Shown here: piece by piece, positions 15,681 to 24,443 of the stretch
How positions within the stretch are numbered: position 1 is the stretch's first letter
How the letters are laid out: the number at the start of each line of letters is the position of its first letter
Source: Pseudomonadota bacterium
GTDB lineage: Bacteria > Desulfobacterota > Desulfobulbia > Desulfobulbales > SURF-16
Reading direction: 5' to 3'
Assembly (NCBI GenBank): GCA_018816555.1
Contig: JAHIVT010000007.1
Span: forward strand, 1 to 36,355
Length of the DNA stretch: 36,355 nt
The notes under the pieces: model-generated
Told to the model about the DNA's origin: nothing
Databases searched by the model: none
The model's input: the letters and a program-made list of their open reading frames with translations, nothing else
Made by a program: the position numbers and the translations under genes

Positions 15681-16555
15681 ATGAACTAAAGCTAAAGCTT
15701 GGTATTCCGAAGGGCAGCCTGGAAAAGGCGACCATTGAGCTTTTCGCCAAATCCGGATGGCAGATTAAGCTCTCTTCCAGAAATTATTTCCCGGAGATTG
15801 ATGATCCTGAGCTTTCCTGCTCCATCTGCCGCCCCCAGGAGATGTCCCGCTATATTGAAGAAGGTATCCTTGATGCCGGCATTACCGGCAAGGACTGGAC
15901 TCTGGAAAATGAATCGGACGTGGTTGTTGTTGAAGATCTCATCTACTCAAAGGTAAGCCGGAAACCCACCCGCTGGGTCATCGCCGTGCCGGGTGATTCC
16001 GCTATGAAGACCGTTGAGGATCTGGAGGGTAAGAAAATCGCCACGGAGCTGGTTGGCTATACCAGGCGTTTTTTCGCGGAAAGAAATATTCATGTTGATA
16101 TTGAGTTTTCCTGGGGCGCAACCGAGGCCAAGGTGGTCTCCGGCCTGGCCGATGCCATTGTCGAAGTGACGGAAACCGAGTCCACCATTCGAGCCCATGG
16201 GTTGAAAATCATCCATGAACTGATGACTTCCAATACCCAGTTGATCGCCAACAAGGCGGCCTGGAATGATCCATGGAAACGTGAAAAGATTGAAAATATC
16301 GCCATGCTGTTGCAGGGCGCCCTCAGGGCGGACAAGATTGTCGGCCTGAAGATGAATGTGCCGGAGGAAAAACTTGAAAAGGTGATCGCTATGCTGCCCA
16401 GCATGAATGGCCCGACCATTGCTCCTCTTTACAATACAAAGTGGTTTTCGGTTGAGACCGTTATTTCCGAACATCAGGTGCGTGATTTGATTCCCGGGCT
16501 TCTCAAGGCAGGTGCGGAAGGCATCATCGAATACGCCTTGAACAAGGTAATTTAA
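15677..16555 (+). CDS. hisG: ATP phosphoribosyltransferase, long form
   Basis: First enzyme of histidine synthesis, joining ATP and PRPP. At 292 residues it is the long (HisG-L) type, with a C-terminal ACT-like regulatory domain (from about residue 220, [17 protein letters not shown] through [19 protein letters not shown]) used for histidine feedback in characterised members. So no HisZ partner is needed. The catalytic part begins [16 protein letters not shown], includes DAGITGKDW and [14 protein letters not shown], and carries the PRPP loop [14 protein letters not shown]. It overlaps hisI by four bases; engB begins three bases after its stop. Confidence 0.95.
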   Translation: MNELKLKLGIPKGSLEKATIELFAKSGWQIKLSSRNYFPEIDDPELSCSICRPQEMSRYIEEGILDAGITGKDWTLENESDVVVVEDLIYSKVSRKPTRWVIAVPGDSAMKTVEDLEGKKIATELVGYTRRFFAERNIHVDIEFSWGATEAKVVSGLADAIVEVTETESTIRAHGLKIIHELMTSNTQLIANKAAWNDPWKREKIENIAMLLQGALRADKIVGLKMNVPEEKLEKVIAMLPSMNGPTIAPLYNTKWFSVETVISEHQVRDLIPGLLKAGAEGIIEYALNKVI

Positions 16556-16558
16556 CTG

Positions 16559-17149
16559 ATGGGCATATGGCAGAATGGAGAGGCGATTTTTGTAAAAAGT
16601 GTTTTTAACACATCCCAGTTGCCTGAGGCACAATATGCGGAAATAGCCTTCGCCGGCCGCTCCAATGTGGGCAAGTCGAGCCTCATCAATAAACTTTTGA
16701 ACCGGCGCGATCTTGTCAAGGTGAGTTCCGTGCCCGGCAAGACCCAGAGTCTGAATTTTTTTCTACTCAGTCAGGGGCTTTATCTGGTTGATTTGCCTGG
16801 CTATGGTTATGCCAAGGTCCCAAACAAGATAAAAAATGACTGGAAGGGTTTGATCTCTTCCTATATTCTTAATCGCGAGACATTAATCTGCGTCGTGGTG
16901 ATTATCGATATCCGCCATGAGGTGAAGAGCCAGGACCTTGAACTGGTAACCTGGCTGAAAAATGAACATATTCCACTACTGCTGGTATATACCAAGCAGG
17001 ATAAGTTGACTGCCAATAAACGACTGCACCACGCCGCCGTTCTTGATGCCGGTTTCGGCATTTCCAAGGCGGATCGGGTGCTGTTTTCCGCGAAAACCGG
17101 GGAGGGGAGGGAGGAGCTCATTTCCAAAATCGAACAGTTTGCCGTATAG
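16559..17149 (+). CDS. engB: Ribosome-biogenesis GTPase YsxC/EngB
   Basis: TRAFAC-class GTPase that assists assembly of the large ribosomal subunit. The 196-residue chain has all five G motifs: G1 GRSNVGKSS at about 33-41, the G2 region with PGKTQSLNFF, G3 DLPGYGYAKVP, G4 TKQDKL and G5 FSAKTGEG. It is a stand-alone domain of the expected size. The start is three bases after hisG, which indicates it shares the his transcript; the link to histidine synthesis is positional rather than functional. Confidence 0.95.
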   Translation: MGIWQNGEAIFVKSVFNTSQLPEAQYAEIAFAGRSNVGKSSLINKLLNRRDLVKVSSVPGKTQSLNFFLLSQGLYLVDLPGYGYAKVPNKIKNDWKGLISSYILNRETLICVVVIIDIRHEVKSQDLELVTWLKNEHIPLLLVYTKQDKLTANKRLHHAAVLDAGFGISKADRVLFSAKTGEGREELISKIEQFAV

Positions 17150-17217
17150 TGTTAAGCGTGTGGGTCTCACGCAGTACATGAGACTCAAATTGATCATCTC
17201 TGAATAAGGGGAAACTC

Positions 17218-17559
17218 TTGAGTGAGAGGGTGAAAATGCTTAGAGAGACAGCATTGAACGAGGTGGAAGTACCATTAAGTGATGTGAAAGTGATGTCTGT
17301 AAGTTCTCAATATTCCTGTTGGGAAATTATGCAATGCGGTAATCAGAGGTGCACAGCCCGCATCCAGCGCAGCATGCCCTGCTGGGAGATTGCCAGTAAG
17401 CTCGATGATTATCGTACCGCTTTAAATGTCTGTTCCGACTGTATCGTTTATCTGAGTCATCATAAGAATTCCATTCTCTCCCCTAAGGAGATTGATGAGA
17501 TTCTCAAACAGAAAGGGGTGTGCATTCTGCATGAGAGATGCCAGCAGAAAGCGGATTGA
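17218..17559 (+). CDS. Two-CW domain small protein
   Basis: A 113-residue cytoplasmic protein with two Cys-Trp motifs: CWEIMQCGNQRC at about residue 34, and CWEIA near residue 59. These are followed by CSDC near 78 and two more Cys near the C-terminus (GVCILHERC). This pattern matches what is called a two-CW domain; its function is not established, and the Cys groups suggest metal or redox binding. The start is TTG at 17218 with AAGGGG six bases upstream; an ATG at 17236 would drop six residues. It follows engB by 68 bp and may have its own promoter. Confidence 0.75.
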   Translation: MSERVKMLRETALNEVEVPLSDVKVMSVSSQYSCWEIMQCGNQRCTARIQRSMPCWEIASKLDDYRTALNVCSDCIVYLSHHKNSILSPKEIDEILKQKGVCILHERCQQKAD

Positions 17560-17655
17560 GTGACCCGCAAAATAAATTATGGACACCGGCGGTAAGGGCT
17601 CCTGCCTCTCTCCTGAGGGAGATATGCGGCATTTTACGAAAGCCGCTTGATACGT

Positions 17656-19215
17656 TTATCCTGGGCTGCCCCAGCCCCCGCCGCCGGGTGTCTTAATAAT
17701 CAGTCTGTCGCCCGCCTGGGCGGCAAGGTTGGTTTTCCCTGCTATTTTTTTAATTCTATTCTGATGAATCAGCAGATTTTCCCCTTTTCGGCCGGGTGAT
17801 CCGCCCTGCAGTCCGTAGGGTGGAATCTCCCTTCTTTCGGTCAGCAGCGACACCTGTCCTGTTGACAGAAATCGATAGGTGCGGATGATGCCGTCTCCTC
17901 CCTGCTCCTTTCCTTCACCCCCAGATCCGTAGCGTATCGCGTATTTTTCAATCTGCAGCGGAAAGCTGTGTTCCAATGCTTCCACCGGTGTATTCATGGT
18001 GTTGGTCATATGGGTATGGATGGCCGAGATGCCGGGGCTGTTCGGCCGCGCGCCCATGCCGCCGCCGATGGTTTCGTAGTAGGTGTATTGTCTGCCTGTT
18101 CTGTGATCCATGCCGCCGATGGCGATATTGTTCATCGAGCCGCAGCTGGCGGCCGGGATTTTTTCCCGGCTGGCCTGGGCCAGGGCTCCGAAAAGGGTGT
18201 CGACGATGCGCTGGGATGTCTCCACATTGCCTGCGGCAACCGGCGCCGGCGGCTGGGCGTTGAGCAGGGAGCCGGGCCGGGTAATGATGCGGATGGGCCG
18301 GTAGCTGCCCTGGTTGATGGGAAATCCCTCACCCATCAGACACTGGAAGACGTAAAGAGTGGCGGAGGTCACCACGGATTCCACCGTATTAAGCGGCGAT
18401 CCGACCTGGTCCGCTGAGCTGCTGAAATCGGCCACCACCTCATCATGATCAATGGTAAGCTCGACCCTTATGGGCAGCTTCTTTTTCGTTATCCCGTCAT
18501 TATCCAGAAAATCACAGAAACCGTAGGTTCCGTCCGGCAGGCCGGCAATGGTTGCCCGCATGAGCCGCTCGGCATAGCCCTGCAACTGGCCAATGATGGT
18601 GTCAATATGTTGAGTGCCGTATTTGGCGTGCAGTTCAAGCAGCCTGGTTCTGCCGCGCTTGAGGGCGGCGAGTTGAGCCCTGAGGTCACCCTGGCGTTCC
18701 TCTGGATTTCTGACCTTTGCCAGGAATCCGGCAAGAAAGTCCTCATTAATTTTGCCCCGGCAGGCAAGCAGGGTAGGAGGAATCAGCACCCCTTCGTCGG
18801 CAATATCCGTGACAAAGCCCATGGAACCGGGGTTTTTGCCGCCCACATCGGCATGGTGGGCTCGGTTCACCGCGTAAAAAAGCGGTTTGCCGCTGACTGC
18901 AAACACCGCCTCGACCAAGGTTATATCCGGCAGATGGCTGCCGCCGTGGAAAGGATCGTTGACAATGACCACATCACCGGGATTAAAACAGTGGGAGTCA
19001 AGGACATGCTGCAGGGTTTTCGGCATGGCGCCGAGATGCACCGGAATATGGGCTGCCTGGGCGACCAGATCACCCCTGGCGTCGAATATGGCGCAGGAAA
19101 AATCCCGTCTTTCCTTGATATTTGAGGAAAAGGAGGAACGGGTGAGGATAATGCCCATTTCCTCGGCAATGGAGGCAAAGAGCTTATTGAAAACTTCAAC
19201 TTCGATAACGTCCAT
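17656..19215 (-). CDS. HyuB-type hydantoinase B / oxoprolinase subunit
   Basis: A 519-residue cytoplasmic protein of the N-methylhydantoinase B/oxoprolinase family, which together with a HyuA subunit hydrolyses hydantoins, 5-oxoproline or, in acetone/acetophenone carboxylases, activates ketones. The N-terminus begins VEVFNKLFASIAEEMG. It continues with FDARGDLVAQAAHIPVHLGAMP, IVNDPFHGGSHLPDITLVE (residues about 84-102), NRAHHADVGG near 118 and a C-terminal PGGGGWGSPG. All are intact and the length is normal. No hyuA-like gene lies on either side, which is odd because A and B are usually adjacent. The partner could be elsewhere, or the protein could act alone. The substrate cannot be assigned from sequence. 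Confidence 0.88.
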   Translation of the reverse strand: MDVIEVEVFNKLFASIAEEMGIILTRSSFSSNIKERRDFSCAIFDARGDLVAQAAHIPVHLGAMPKTLQHVLDSHCFNPGDVVIVNDPFHGGSHLPDITLVEAVFAVSGKPLFYAVNRAHHADVGGKNPGSMGFVTDIADEGVLIPPTLLACRGKINEDFLAGFLAKVRNPEERQGDLRAQLAALKRGRTRLLELHAKYGTQHIDTIIGQLQGYAERLMRATIAGLPDGTYGFCDFLDNDGITKKKLPIRVELTIDHDEVVADFSSSADQVGSPLNTVESVVTSATLYVFQCLMGEGFPINQGSYRPIRIITRPGSLLNAQPPAPVAAGNVETSQRIVDTLFGALAQASREKIPAASCGSMNNIAIGGMDHRTGRQYTYYETIGGGMGARPNSPGISAIHTHMTNTMNTPVEALEHSFPLQIEKYAIRYGSGGEGKEQGGDGIIRTYRFLSTGQVSLLTERREIPPYGLQGGSPGRKGENLLIHQNRIKKIAGKTNLAAQAGDRLIIKTPGGGGWGSPG

Positions 19216-19795
19216 GGGTGCATCCCGTCCCCGTTTTGCGGGGGATTGTGCTGATAGCAGTCGCTGCGGCCTCTATTGCTTCACTTTACAGAATAAGCGC
19301 TATTCAATAACACGTTGGTCGGTGATTTTCAATATGCTCCGTTCTGTATGAAACATCGCAGAAATACGAAGGTAAATATTGACCGGATTGCCCCTTCATT
19401 TATTCAGACAATGCTTCCTCAAAGTATCATCCACCAAACGTCACATCAATAAAACATGTGTTTCTTTGACCCGAATACGATTTTTAACGGGTCAAACTGC
19501 CTCCTGTAACCTTTCCGCCAATTCCCCGCCCAAACAGGCCGGGAAAAAACAAGGATTTTTCACTCCCAGGTACTCGTTTGAGTAATTTTATCTGGACAGA
19601 AAGCCCCACCTTTTTGGACCAGATGGTGAGAGAATGGGTGAAGATGAAAGTTCTGAGATGCCTGATCTCATGGCTCTTTTTGCAATTAACCGTTGCCGGG
19701 TCCACAGATGGCACACTGCCTGCTAAGAATCGAACGAACTATTTAAATTCATCGAGTATTTTACTTAATGATCAGAAAGGACAAAGGAGAAAAAC
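19216..19795. other. Spacer with an inverted repeat and a doubtful short ORF
   Basis: This 580-bp stretch should hold the promoters of hyuB (leftward) and of the outer-membrane gene at 19796 (rightward), but I find no strong match to sigma-70 elements. An inverted repeat lies at 19465-19496. A possible 51-residue frame from ATG 19644 to TGA 19797-19799 begins MKVLRCLISWLFLQLTVAGS, which looks like a signal peptide, and overlaps the next gene as ATGA. It lacks a good ribosome site and its mature part is nondescript, so I leave it unannotated. Confidence 0.35.
19465..19496. repeat. Inverted repeat with perfect 9-bp arms
   Basis: TTTGACCCG and CGGGTCAAA are separated by 14 bases, in the spacer between hyuB and the outer-membrane protein gene. 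It could be a stem-loop or a binding site for a dimeric regulator. No T-run follows. Coordinates are well defined; function is not. Confidence 0.5.
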
Positions 19796-20674
19796 ATGAG
19801 AAATTTGGTGACGCATTCATTGGTCCTGGCGGGCTTAATTTTACCTGGGTTGCAAAGTCCGGTGTCCGCCGACAACGATGCAAGGGATTATATCCCCATG
19901 GAGCCGGGTAAGACACTTATCGCGACCTATTTTAATCACATCAGCGCGACCGATTTCTATAACAATGGGGACAAGACCAGCGATGATGTCAATCTGTCAG
20001 CAAATATCGGTATATTCCGTCCTGTTTATTATACCAAAATCGGTCCTTTTGTGATGGATCCCCAGGCTCTGATCCCTTTTGGCAACCAATCCCTGGATGG
20101 AGATGGGGTGGGAGGGGTTGAAGTGAGCTCTTCCGGACTGGCAGATCCCATTGTCACTGCCACGATCTGGTTTGTCAACGATCCCGCATCAAAGACATGG
20201 CTTGGGTTCACGCCGTTTATCACTCTGCCACTGGGGGAATATGATGAGGACAAGTCATTAAATCTGGGGGCCAACCGCTGGGCATTCAAGCCGGAAGTCG
20301 GCTTTGTCAAAGGTTTTGGTAATTATTTTTTCGAGCTGACCGGCAACTGTGAGTTTTATACGGACAACGACGATTACACCTCTCAGTCAGTAACCCTGGA
20401 ACAGGATCCTGTCTACACGCTTGAGTCTCATTTGAGCTATAATTTTACCGATGCCTTCTATATTTCCGGCGATTATTTCTATCACAACGGTGGAGAGACC
20501 ACAGTTGCCGGTATCGACCAGAACGACGAAAAGGATGATCATGCGGTACAGCTTTCACTTGGTTTTTTGCTCAACCCTTCATATCATCTGCTTCTGAAAT
20601 ATAAAACGGATATCAAAGTGGAAAACGGCTTAAAAACCAATACAATCGGACTTCGTATCGCTCATTTCTTTTAA
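19796..20674 (+). CDS. Outer-membrane protein of the SphA/MetA (phenol degradation-type) family
   Basis: A 292-residue exported protein with a signal peptide of about 25 residues (MRNLVTHSLVLAGLILPGLQSPVSA, then DNDARDY). The mature protein begins DYIPMEPGKTLIATYFNH, continues with YYTKIGPFVMDPQALIPFG and WLGFTPFITLPLGEYD, and ends GLRIAHFF with the terminal Phe of a barrel. These features match the MetA-pathway/SphA-like transporter family of predicted outer-membrane barrels, which appear in aromatic-degradation clusters but also widely elsewhere. No degradation genes surround it, so a substrate cannot be named. AGGAGA lies just before the ATG, and a strong terminator follows the gene, so it is probably monocistronic. 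Confidence 0.82.
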   Translation: MRNLVTHSLVLAGLILPGLQSPVSADNDARDYIPMEPGKTLIATYFNHISATDFYNNGDKTSDDVNLSANIGIFRPVYYTKIGPFVMDPQALIPFGNQSLDGDGVGGVEVSSSGLADPIVTATIWFVNDPASKTWLGFTPFITLPLGEYDEDKSLNLGANRWAFKPEVGFVKGFGNYFFELTGNCEFYTDNDDYTSQSVTLEQDPVYTLESHLSYNFTDAFYISGDYFYHNGGETTVAGIDQNDEKDDHAVQLSLGFLLNPSYHLLLKYKTDIKVENGLKTNTIGLRIAHFF

Positions 20675-20783
20675 GTGGCGTAACAATGCAAGGATTGAAA
20701 ATCCGCCCGGGAAAGTCACAAGGCCGAATGAGCCGTTTATGACAACAGACATGACTTGATTAGCTGAGGCGGGATATGTTCAG

Positions 20784-20823
20784 AGCGGCGCGGGACCAGT
20801 AAATGGTTCTGCGCCGCTTTTTT
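20784..20823 (+). terminator. Rho-independent terminator
   Basis: AGCGGCGCGGGACCA and TGGTTCTGCGCCGCT form a 15-bp stem with two weak pairs and a 5-nt loop, directly followed by TTTTTT. It is about 110 bp after the outer-membrane protein stop and separates it from the cyclopropane synthase gene. This is the strongest terminator in the window. Confidence 0.85.
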
Positions 20824-20896
20824 GTGGGTGCGCGGAAGCCCGGGGGGATCATCGAGATTGTCCGGCAGGAATGAAGAAGGACGCGGGAGGTAGGGA

Positions 20897-22420
20897 TTGC
20901 CAAAGAAACAAAATGACGGGGGAGAAAAGGATTATCGGTCTGGAATATCCTTTGTCAAATTGACGGAATGTGATAGTTATTTGGCAAACCATAGGGTAAT
21001 GAGTGAGAATGACAAATACCAAACGAGGGTATTTTACAGCCAATTAATGAGGGGCGCAGGGTTTATGAGTTTTTTTTCGGACGAAAACACATTGGTTGCC
21101 GCACGAAAAATTTTTGCCTATGTCGGAGAACATATCAATGCCCGCTTTTCCGTGCGCCTCTGGGATGGATCAATGGTTCCCTTGGGTAACGATGTCGATT
21201 CTGAATTTTTTCTTGCCATTAACGGACCGGGAGTGATAGGAGCGCTTTTACGCAGACCGACTTACGAGAACCTGCTCCTGCATTATGTAAATGGCTCTAT
21301 CGATATTCATGGGGATCTTATCGATTTCGTAGCTCTTGCCCGCGAAAAGCAACCAAAAAAGAAACTGAAAAAAATAAACAAGTTTTTTCTGCTCAGGCAA
21401 GCACTGCCGCTCCTGTTATCTTTTTCTGAAAAAATTCGCATTCAGCATCAATACCTGGATGATGAAGTGGGGCGGAAAGAGTCACGGAGGGACAATAAAG
21501 AGTTTATTCAATTTCATTACGATATCAGCAACGATTTTTATGGGTTGTTCCTCGGCAACGAGATGCAATATTCCTGCGGATATTTTACTGATCCGGACAA
21601 TTCCCTTGATCAGGCTCAATACGATAAACTTGATATGATATGCCGGAAGCTTCGCCTGAAACCAGGGGAAAAACTGCTCGACATAGGCTGTGGCTGGGGA
21701 GGGCTTATCTGTCATGCCGCGCAAAAATATGGTGTGACGGCGCATGGTGTCACCTTGTCCCAACAGCAATTCGACTTTGCAAGGGCAAAAGTAAAACGTC
21801 TCGGCCTGGAGGACCGCATAACAGTCGAACTTCGAGATTATTCCACTCTTGACGGGACCTACGATAAAATCGCCAGCATTGGTATGTTCGAGCACATCGG
21901 CATCGCAAACATGCCGAAATATTTTCGAAAAATTAAATCTCTTCTCCGGGACAGGGGTATATTGTTAAACCACGGAATCTCCCGCCATGCAAAACCAACC
22001 AAGCGGGCAGCCCGCAAAATAAGGCCGGAGCGCAGGCTGCTCTTAAAATATATTTTCCCGGGAAGTGAACTGGATAATGTGGGGCATACCATAGACGTAC
22101 TTGAGATGAACGGATTTGAAGTGCATGATGTCGAGGCCTGGCGTGAGCATTACGCCCTCACATCCCGCCACTGGTACAGAAGACTCATGGCGCGTCAAGA
22201 AGACGCTGTCAGCTTTGTCGGCAGGGAAAAATTGCGTATGTGGCTGCTTTATCTAGCCGGGGTCTCAATCGGGTTTACAGACGGATCAATGCATATCTGC
22301 CAGGTTGTTGCAACCAGGCATTCTGCCAAAGGGGCATCAGGCCTTCCTTTTACCAGGGCAGATCTTTACAGCAACGAATCCCCATTAAAGGGCAATTTGG
22401 CCAAGGAAAAATTTGAGTGA
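20897..22420 (+). CDS. cfa: Cyclopropane-fatty-acyl-phospholipid synthase
   Basis: Transfers a methylene group from S-adenosylmethionine to unsaturated phospholipid acyl chains in the membrane. The N-terminal third (about 40-200) is the lipid-facing domain typical of the family (FSVRLWDGSMVPLG, INGPGVIGALLRRPTYENLL). The catalytic domain has FIQFHYDISNDFYGLFLG and MQYSCGYF. The SAM site LDIGCGWGG is at about residues 261-269, and GVTLSQQQ, FEHIG and SRHWYRRL follow. The start is TTG at 20897, with GGGAGG upstream; an ATG about 34 codons in (MSENDKYQ) is an alternative, since the first 30 residues do not look conserved. Length 507 is somewhat longer than the E. coli enzyme. It is alone between a terminator and convergent lepA. 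Confidence 0.92.
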   Translation: MPKKQNDGGEKDYRSGISFVKLTECDSYLANHRVMSENDKYQTRVFYSQLMRGAGFMSFFSDENTLVAARKIFAYVGEHINARFSVRLWDGSMVPLGNDVDSEFFLAINGPGVIGALLRRPTYENLLLHYVNGSIDIHGDLIDFVALAREKQPKKKLKKINKFFLLRQALPLLLSFSEKIRIQHQYLDDEVGRKESRRDNKEFIQFHYDISNDFYGLFLGNEMQYSCGYFTDPDNSLDQAQYDKLDMICRKLRLKPGEKLLDIGCGWGGLICHAAQKYGVTAHGVTLSQQQFDFARAKVKRLGLEDRITVELRDYSTLDGTYDKIASIGMFEHIGIANMPKYFRKIKSLLRDRGILLNHGISRHAKPTKRAARKIRPERRLLLKYIFPGSELDNVGHTIDVLEMNGFEVHDVEAWREHYALTSRHWYRRLMARQEDAVSFVGREKLRMWLLYLAGVSIGFTDGSMHICQVVATRHSAKGASGLPFTRADLYSNESPLKGNLAKEKFE

Positions 22421-22459
22421 CCCTTTTTATATTTCCTGAACAAAAGCAAAATTCATGTG

Positions 22460-24262
22460 TTATCTCTCGTCGGATTTAAGCACCGCCAGAAAGGCGCTCT
22501 GGGGGATATCCACATTGCCCACGGTTTTCATCCGCTTCTTGCCGGCCTTCTGTTTTTCCAGGAGTTTGCGCTTTCGGCTGATATCACCGCCGTAGCATTT
22601 GGCGGTAACGTCCTTGCGCAGGGCGGAAATGGTCTCCCGTGCAATGATGTTGCCGCCGATTGCCCCCTGGATGGCGATCTTGAACATCTGGCGCGGGATT
22701 TCCTCTTTGAGTCGCGCACAGGCGTGCAGTGCACGTTCCCTGGCCTTGATGCGGTGTACGAGTTGGGAAAGGGCATCCACCTTTTCAGCGTTAACCAGAA
22801 TATCAAGTTTGACCAGATCGCTGGGCCGGTAATCGATCAGGGTATAATCAAAGGAGCCGTATCCCTGGGTGATTGACTTGAGACGGTCATAGAAGTCATA
22901 GATCACTTCAGCCAGCGGCAGTTCACAGGTGAGTTCAATCCTGCCCGGCGTGGGGTAATGGTAGTGGGTGTTTTCACCCCGTCTTTCCATGCACAGGGTC
23001 ATGACCGCGCCCATATAGCGTTCCGGCATAAGAATGGTCGCCTTGATAAAAGGCTCCTCGGTGCGGGAAATGGCGGCCGGATCAGGGAAATGGGCCGGAT
23101 TGTCCACCTCGCGCATGGTGCCGTCCGTCAGGTAGAAATGATAACAGACCGAGGGAACGGTGAGGATGAGCGGGATATCAAATTCCCTTTCCAGCCTTTC
23201 CTGGATGACCTCCAGATGAAGAAGGCCGAGAAAGCCGCAGCGGAAGCCGAAACCCAGGGCGGTGGAGGCATCCTTCTGATAGGTCAGGGAGGAGTCATTT
23301 AAGGTGAGTTTTTCCATGGCCGCGGCCAGGTTCTCATATTCGTCGGTGGAGATGGGGTAAATGGACGAAAAGACCACCTGCTGGATTTCCTTGAAGCCGG
23401 GAAGTGCCTGCTGGCATGGGTTGTCCTTTAAGGTGATGGTGTCACCCGCCCTGGTGTCGCTTACTGTCTTGATGCCGGCGAGAATATAACCGACCTGGCC
23501 TGCCCGCAGTTCCTTGCGGGGGATGCGTTCGAGCCTGAAGAGCCCGACTTCGTCAACCTTGTAGGCCGTTTTGTTTGACATGAACATGATGGTGTCGCCG
23601 GCCTTGACAATGCCGTTGAGGATACGGCAGGAAATAACGGTGCCGCGGAATGGATCATAGCGGGCATCGAAAATGAGCGCCTGCAAAGGGGCGTCCGGGT
23701 CTCCTTCAGGCGGCGGCAGCAGATTGACAATGGCCTCCAAAATGGCATCAACCCCTTGGCCTGTTTTGGCCGAGCACATCTGAATGGCATCCGCATCAAG
23801 GCCGAGATCTTCCTCTATCTGCATGGCCACAGCTTCCGGATCGGCGGATGGCAGGTCTATCTTGTTGATAACCGGAATGATCGTCAGGTCGTTTTCCATG
23901 GCCAGGTAGAGATTGGCCAGGGTCTGCGCCTGCACGCCCTGGGCTGCGTCAATGAGCAGCAGGGCACCTTCACAGCAAGAGAGCGCCCGGGAAACCTCAT
24001 AGCTGAAATCAACGTGGCCAGGCGTGTCAACCAGGTTGAGGAGATACTCTTTGCCGTCTTTGGCTTTGTAGGGAAGACAGATGGTCTGGCTTTTGATGGT
24101 GATGCCTCGCTCCCTTTCGATATCCATGTTATCCAGCAACTGGTCTTTGAATTCCCGGGCGGTCACCATGCCGCAAAGTTGGATAAGTCTGTCTGCCAGG
24201 GTCGATTTTCCGTGGTCAATGTGGGCGATTATACTGAAATTTCGGATATTTTTTTGCTGCAT
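22460..24262 (-). CDS. lepA: Elongation factor 4 (LepA)
   Basis: Translational GTPase that acts on stalled or initiating ribosomes and can back-translocate tRNA. The 600-residue protein is full length. G1 AHIDHGKS is at about 13-20, with [12 protein letters not shown]3 [12 protein letters not shown] near 78, G4 [11 protein letters not shown] and G5 [11 protein letters not shown]. The EF4-specific region has [19 protein letters not shown], and the C-terminal domain has [18 protein letters not shown] and ends near [10 protein letters not shown]. The ATG at 24262 is preceded by AGAGG somewhat far upstream. A strong promoter is at 24376-24404. It ends 39 bp from the convergent cfa gene. Confidence 0.96.
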   Translation of the reverse strand: MQQKNIRNFSIIAHIDHGKSTLADRLIQLCGMVTAREFKDQLLDNMDIERERGITIKSQTICLPYKAKDGKEYLLNLVDTPGHVDFSYEVSRALSCCEGALLLIDAAQGVQAQTLANLYLAMENDLTIIPVINKIDLPSADPEAVAMQIEEDLGLDADAIQMCSAKTGQGVDAILEAIVNLLPPPEGDPDAPLQALIFDARYDPFRGTVISCRILNGIVKAGDTIMFMSNKTAYKVDEVGLFRLERIPRKELRAGQVGYILAGIKTVSDTRAGDTITLKDNPCQQALPGFKEIQQVVFSSIYPISTDEYENLAAAMEKLTLNDSSLTYQKDASTALGFGFRCGFLGLLHLEVIQERLEREFDIPLILTVPSVCYHFYLTDGTMREVDNPAHFPDPAAISRTEEPFIKATILMPERYMGAVMTLCMERRGENTHYHYPTPGRIELTCELPLAEVIYDFYDRLKSITQGYGSFDYTLIDYRPSDLVKLDILVNAEKVDALSQLVHRIKARERALHACARLKEEIPRQMFKIAIQGAIGGNIIARETISALRKDVTAKCYGGDISRKRKLLEKQKAGKKRMKTVGNVDIPQSAFLAVLKSDER

Positions 24263-24327
24263 GAGTAACTGACAACCTCTGTTTTGCTGGCGGAATTTTC
24301 TGAAATGATGTAAATTTTCTGTCTTTT

Positions 24328-24374
24328 ACCTATAGAATAGGTAGAGAACTGTGGACATTCTATATAAAATAGGT
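24328..24374. promoter_or_regulatory. Three ATAGGT half-sites between lepA and rpoH-like gene
   Basis: ACCTAT (24328-24333) and ATAGGT (24337-24342) form a 15-bp palindrome with a 3-bp centre. A second ATAGGT occurs at 24369-24374, 32 bp further, which is close to three helical turns. The last copy overlaps the expected lepA transcription start. It could be an operator for a dimeric regulator, or chance in AT-rich DNA. Confidence 0.35.
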
Positions 24375-24375
24375 G

Positions 24376-24404
24376 GATATATAGTGGAGGTTTCTGCTTG
24401 TCAA
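24376..24404 (-). promoter_or_regulatory. Sigma-70-type promoter for lepA
   Basis: On the minus strand, TTGACA (24404-24399) is followed after exactly 17 bp by TATATC (24381-24376). Transcription should begin near 24369, giving a leader of about 107 nt before the lepA ATG. This is a near-consensus match. No equally good promoter was found for the divergent sigma gene. Confidence 0.65.
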
Positions 24405-24443
24405 GAAAGAAACTAAAACTGCGCTTCACTCTAGAATACTATT

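Noticed and set aside
15947-16633. 228-codon minus-strand frame opposite hisG
   Set aside because: Shadow of hisG; no ribosome site and no family match.
18445-19125. 226-codon plus-strand frame opposite hyuB
   Set aside because: Antisense to an intact HyuB; no recognisable motifs or ribosome site.
19578-19799. 73-codon (or 51-codon) frame overlapping the outer-membrane gene start
   Set aside because: A hydrophobic start looks like a signal peptide, but no ribosome site or conserved mature part is seen; more likely chance.
20675-20783. Possible c-di-GMP riboswitch in the spacer after the outer-membrane gene
   Set aside because: Short G/C stretches are suggestive but the conserved aptamer core is not there, and no gene is placed to be controlled before the terminator.
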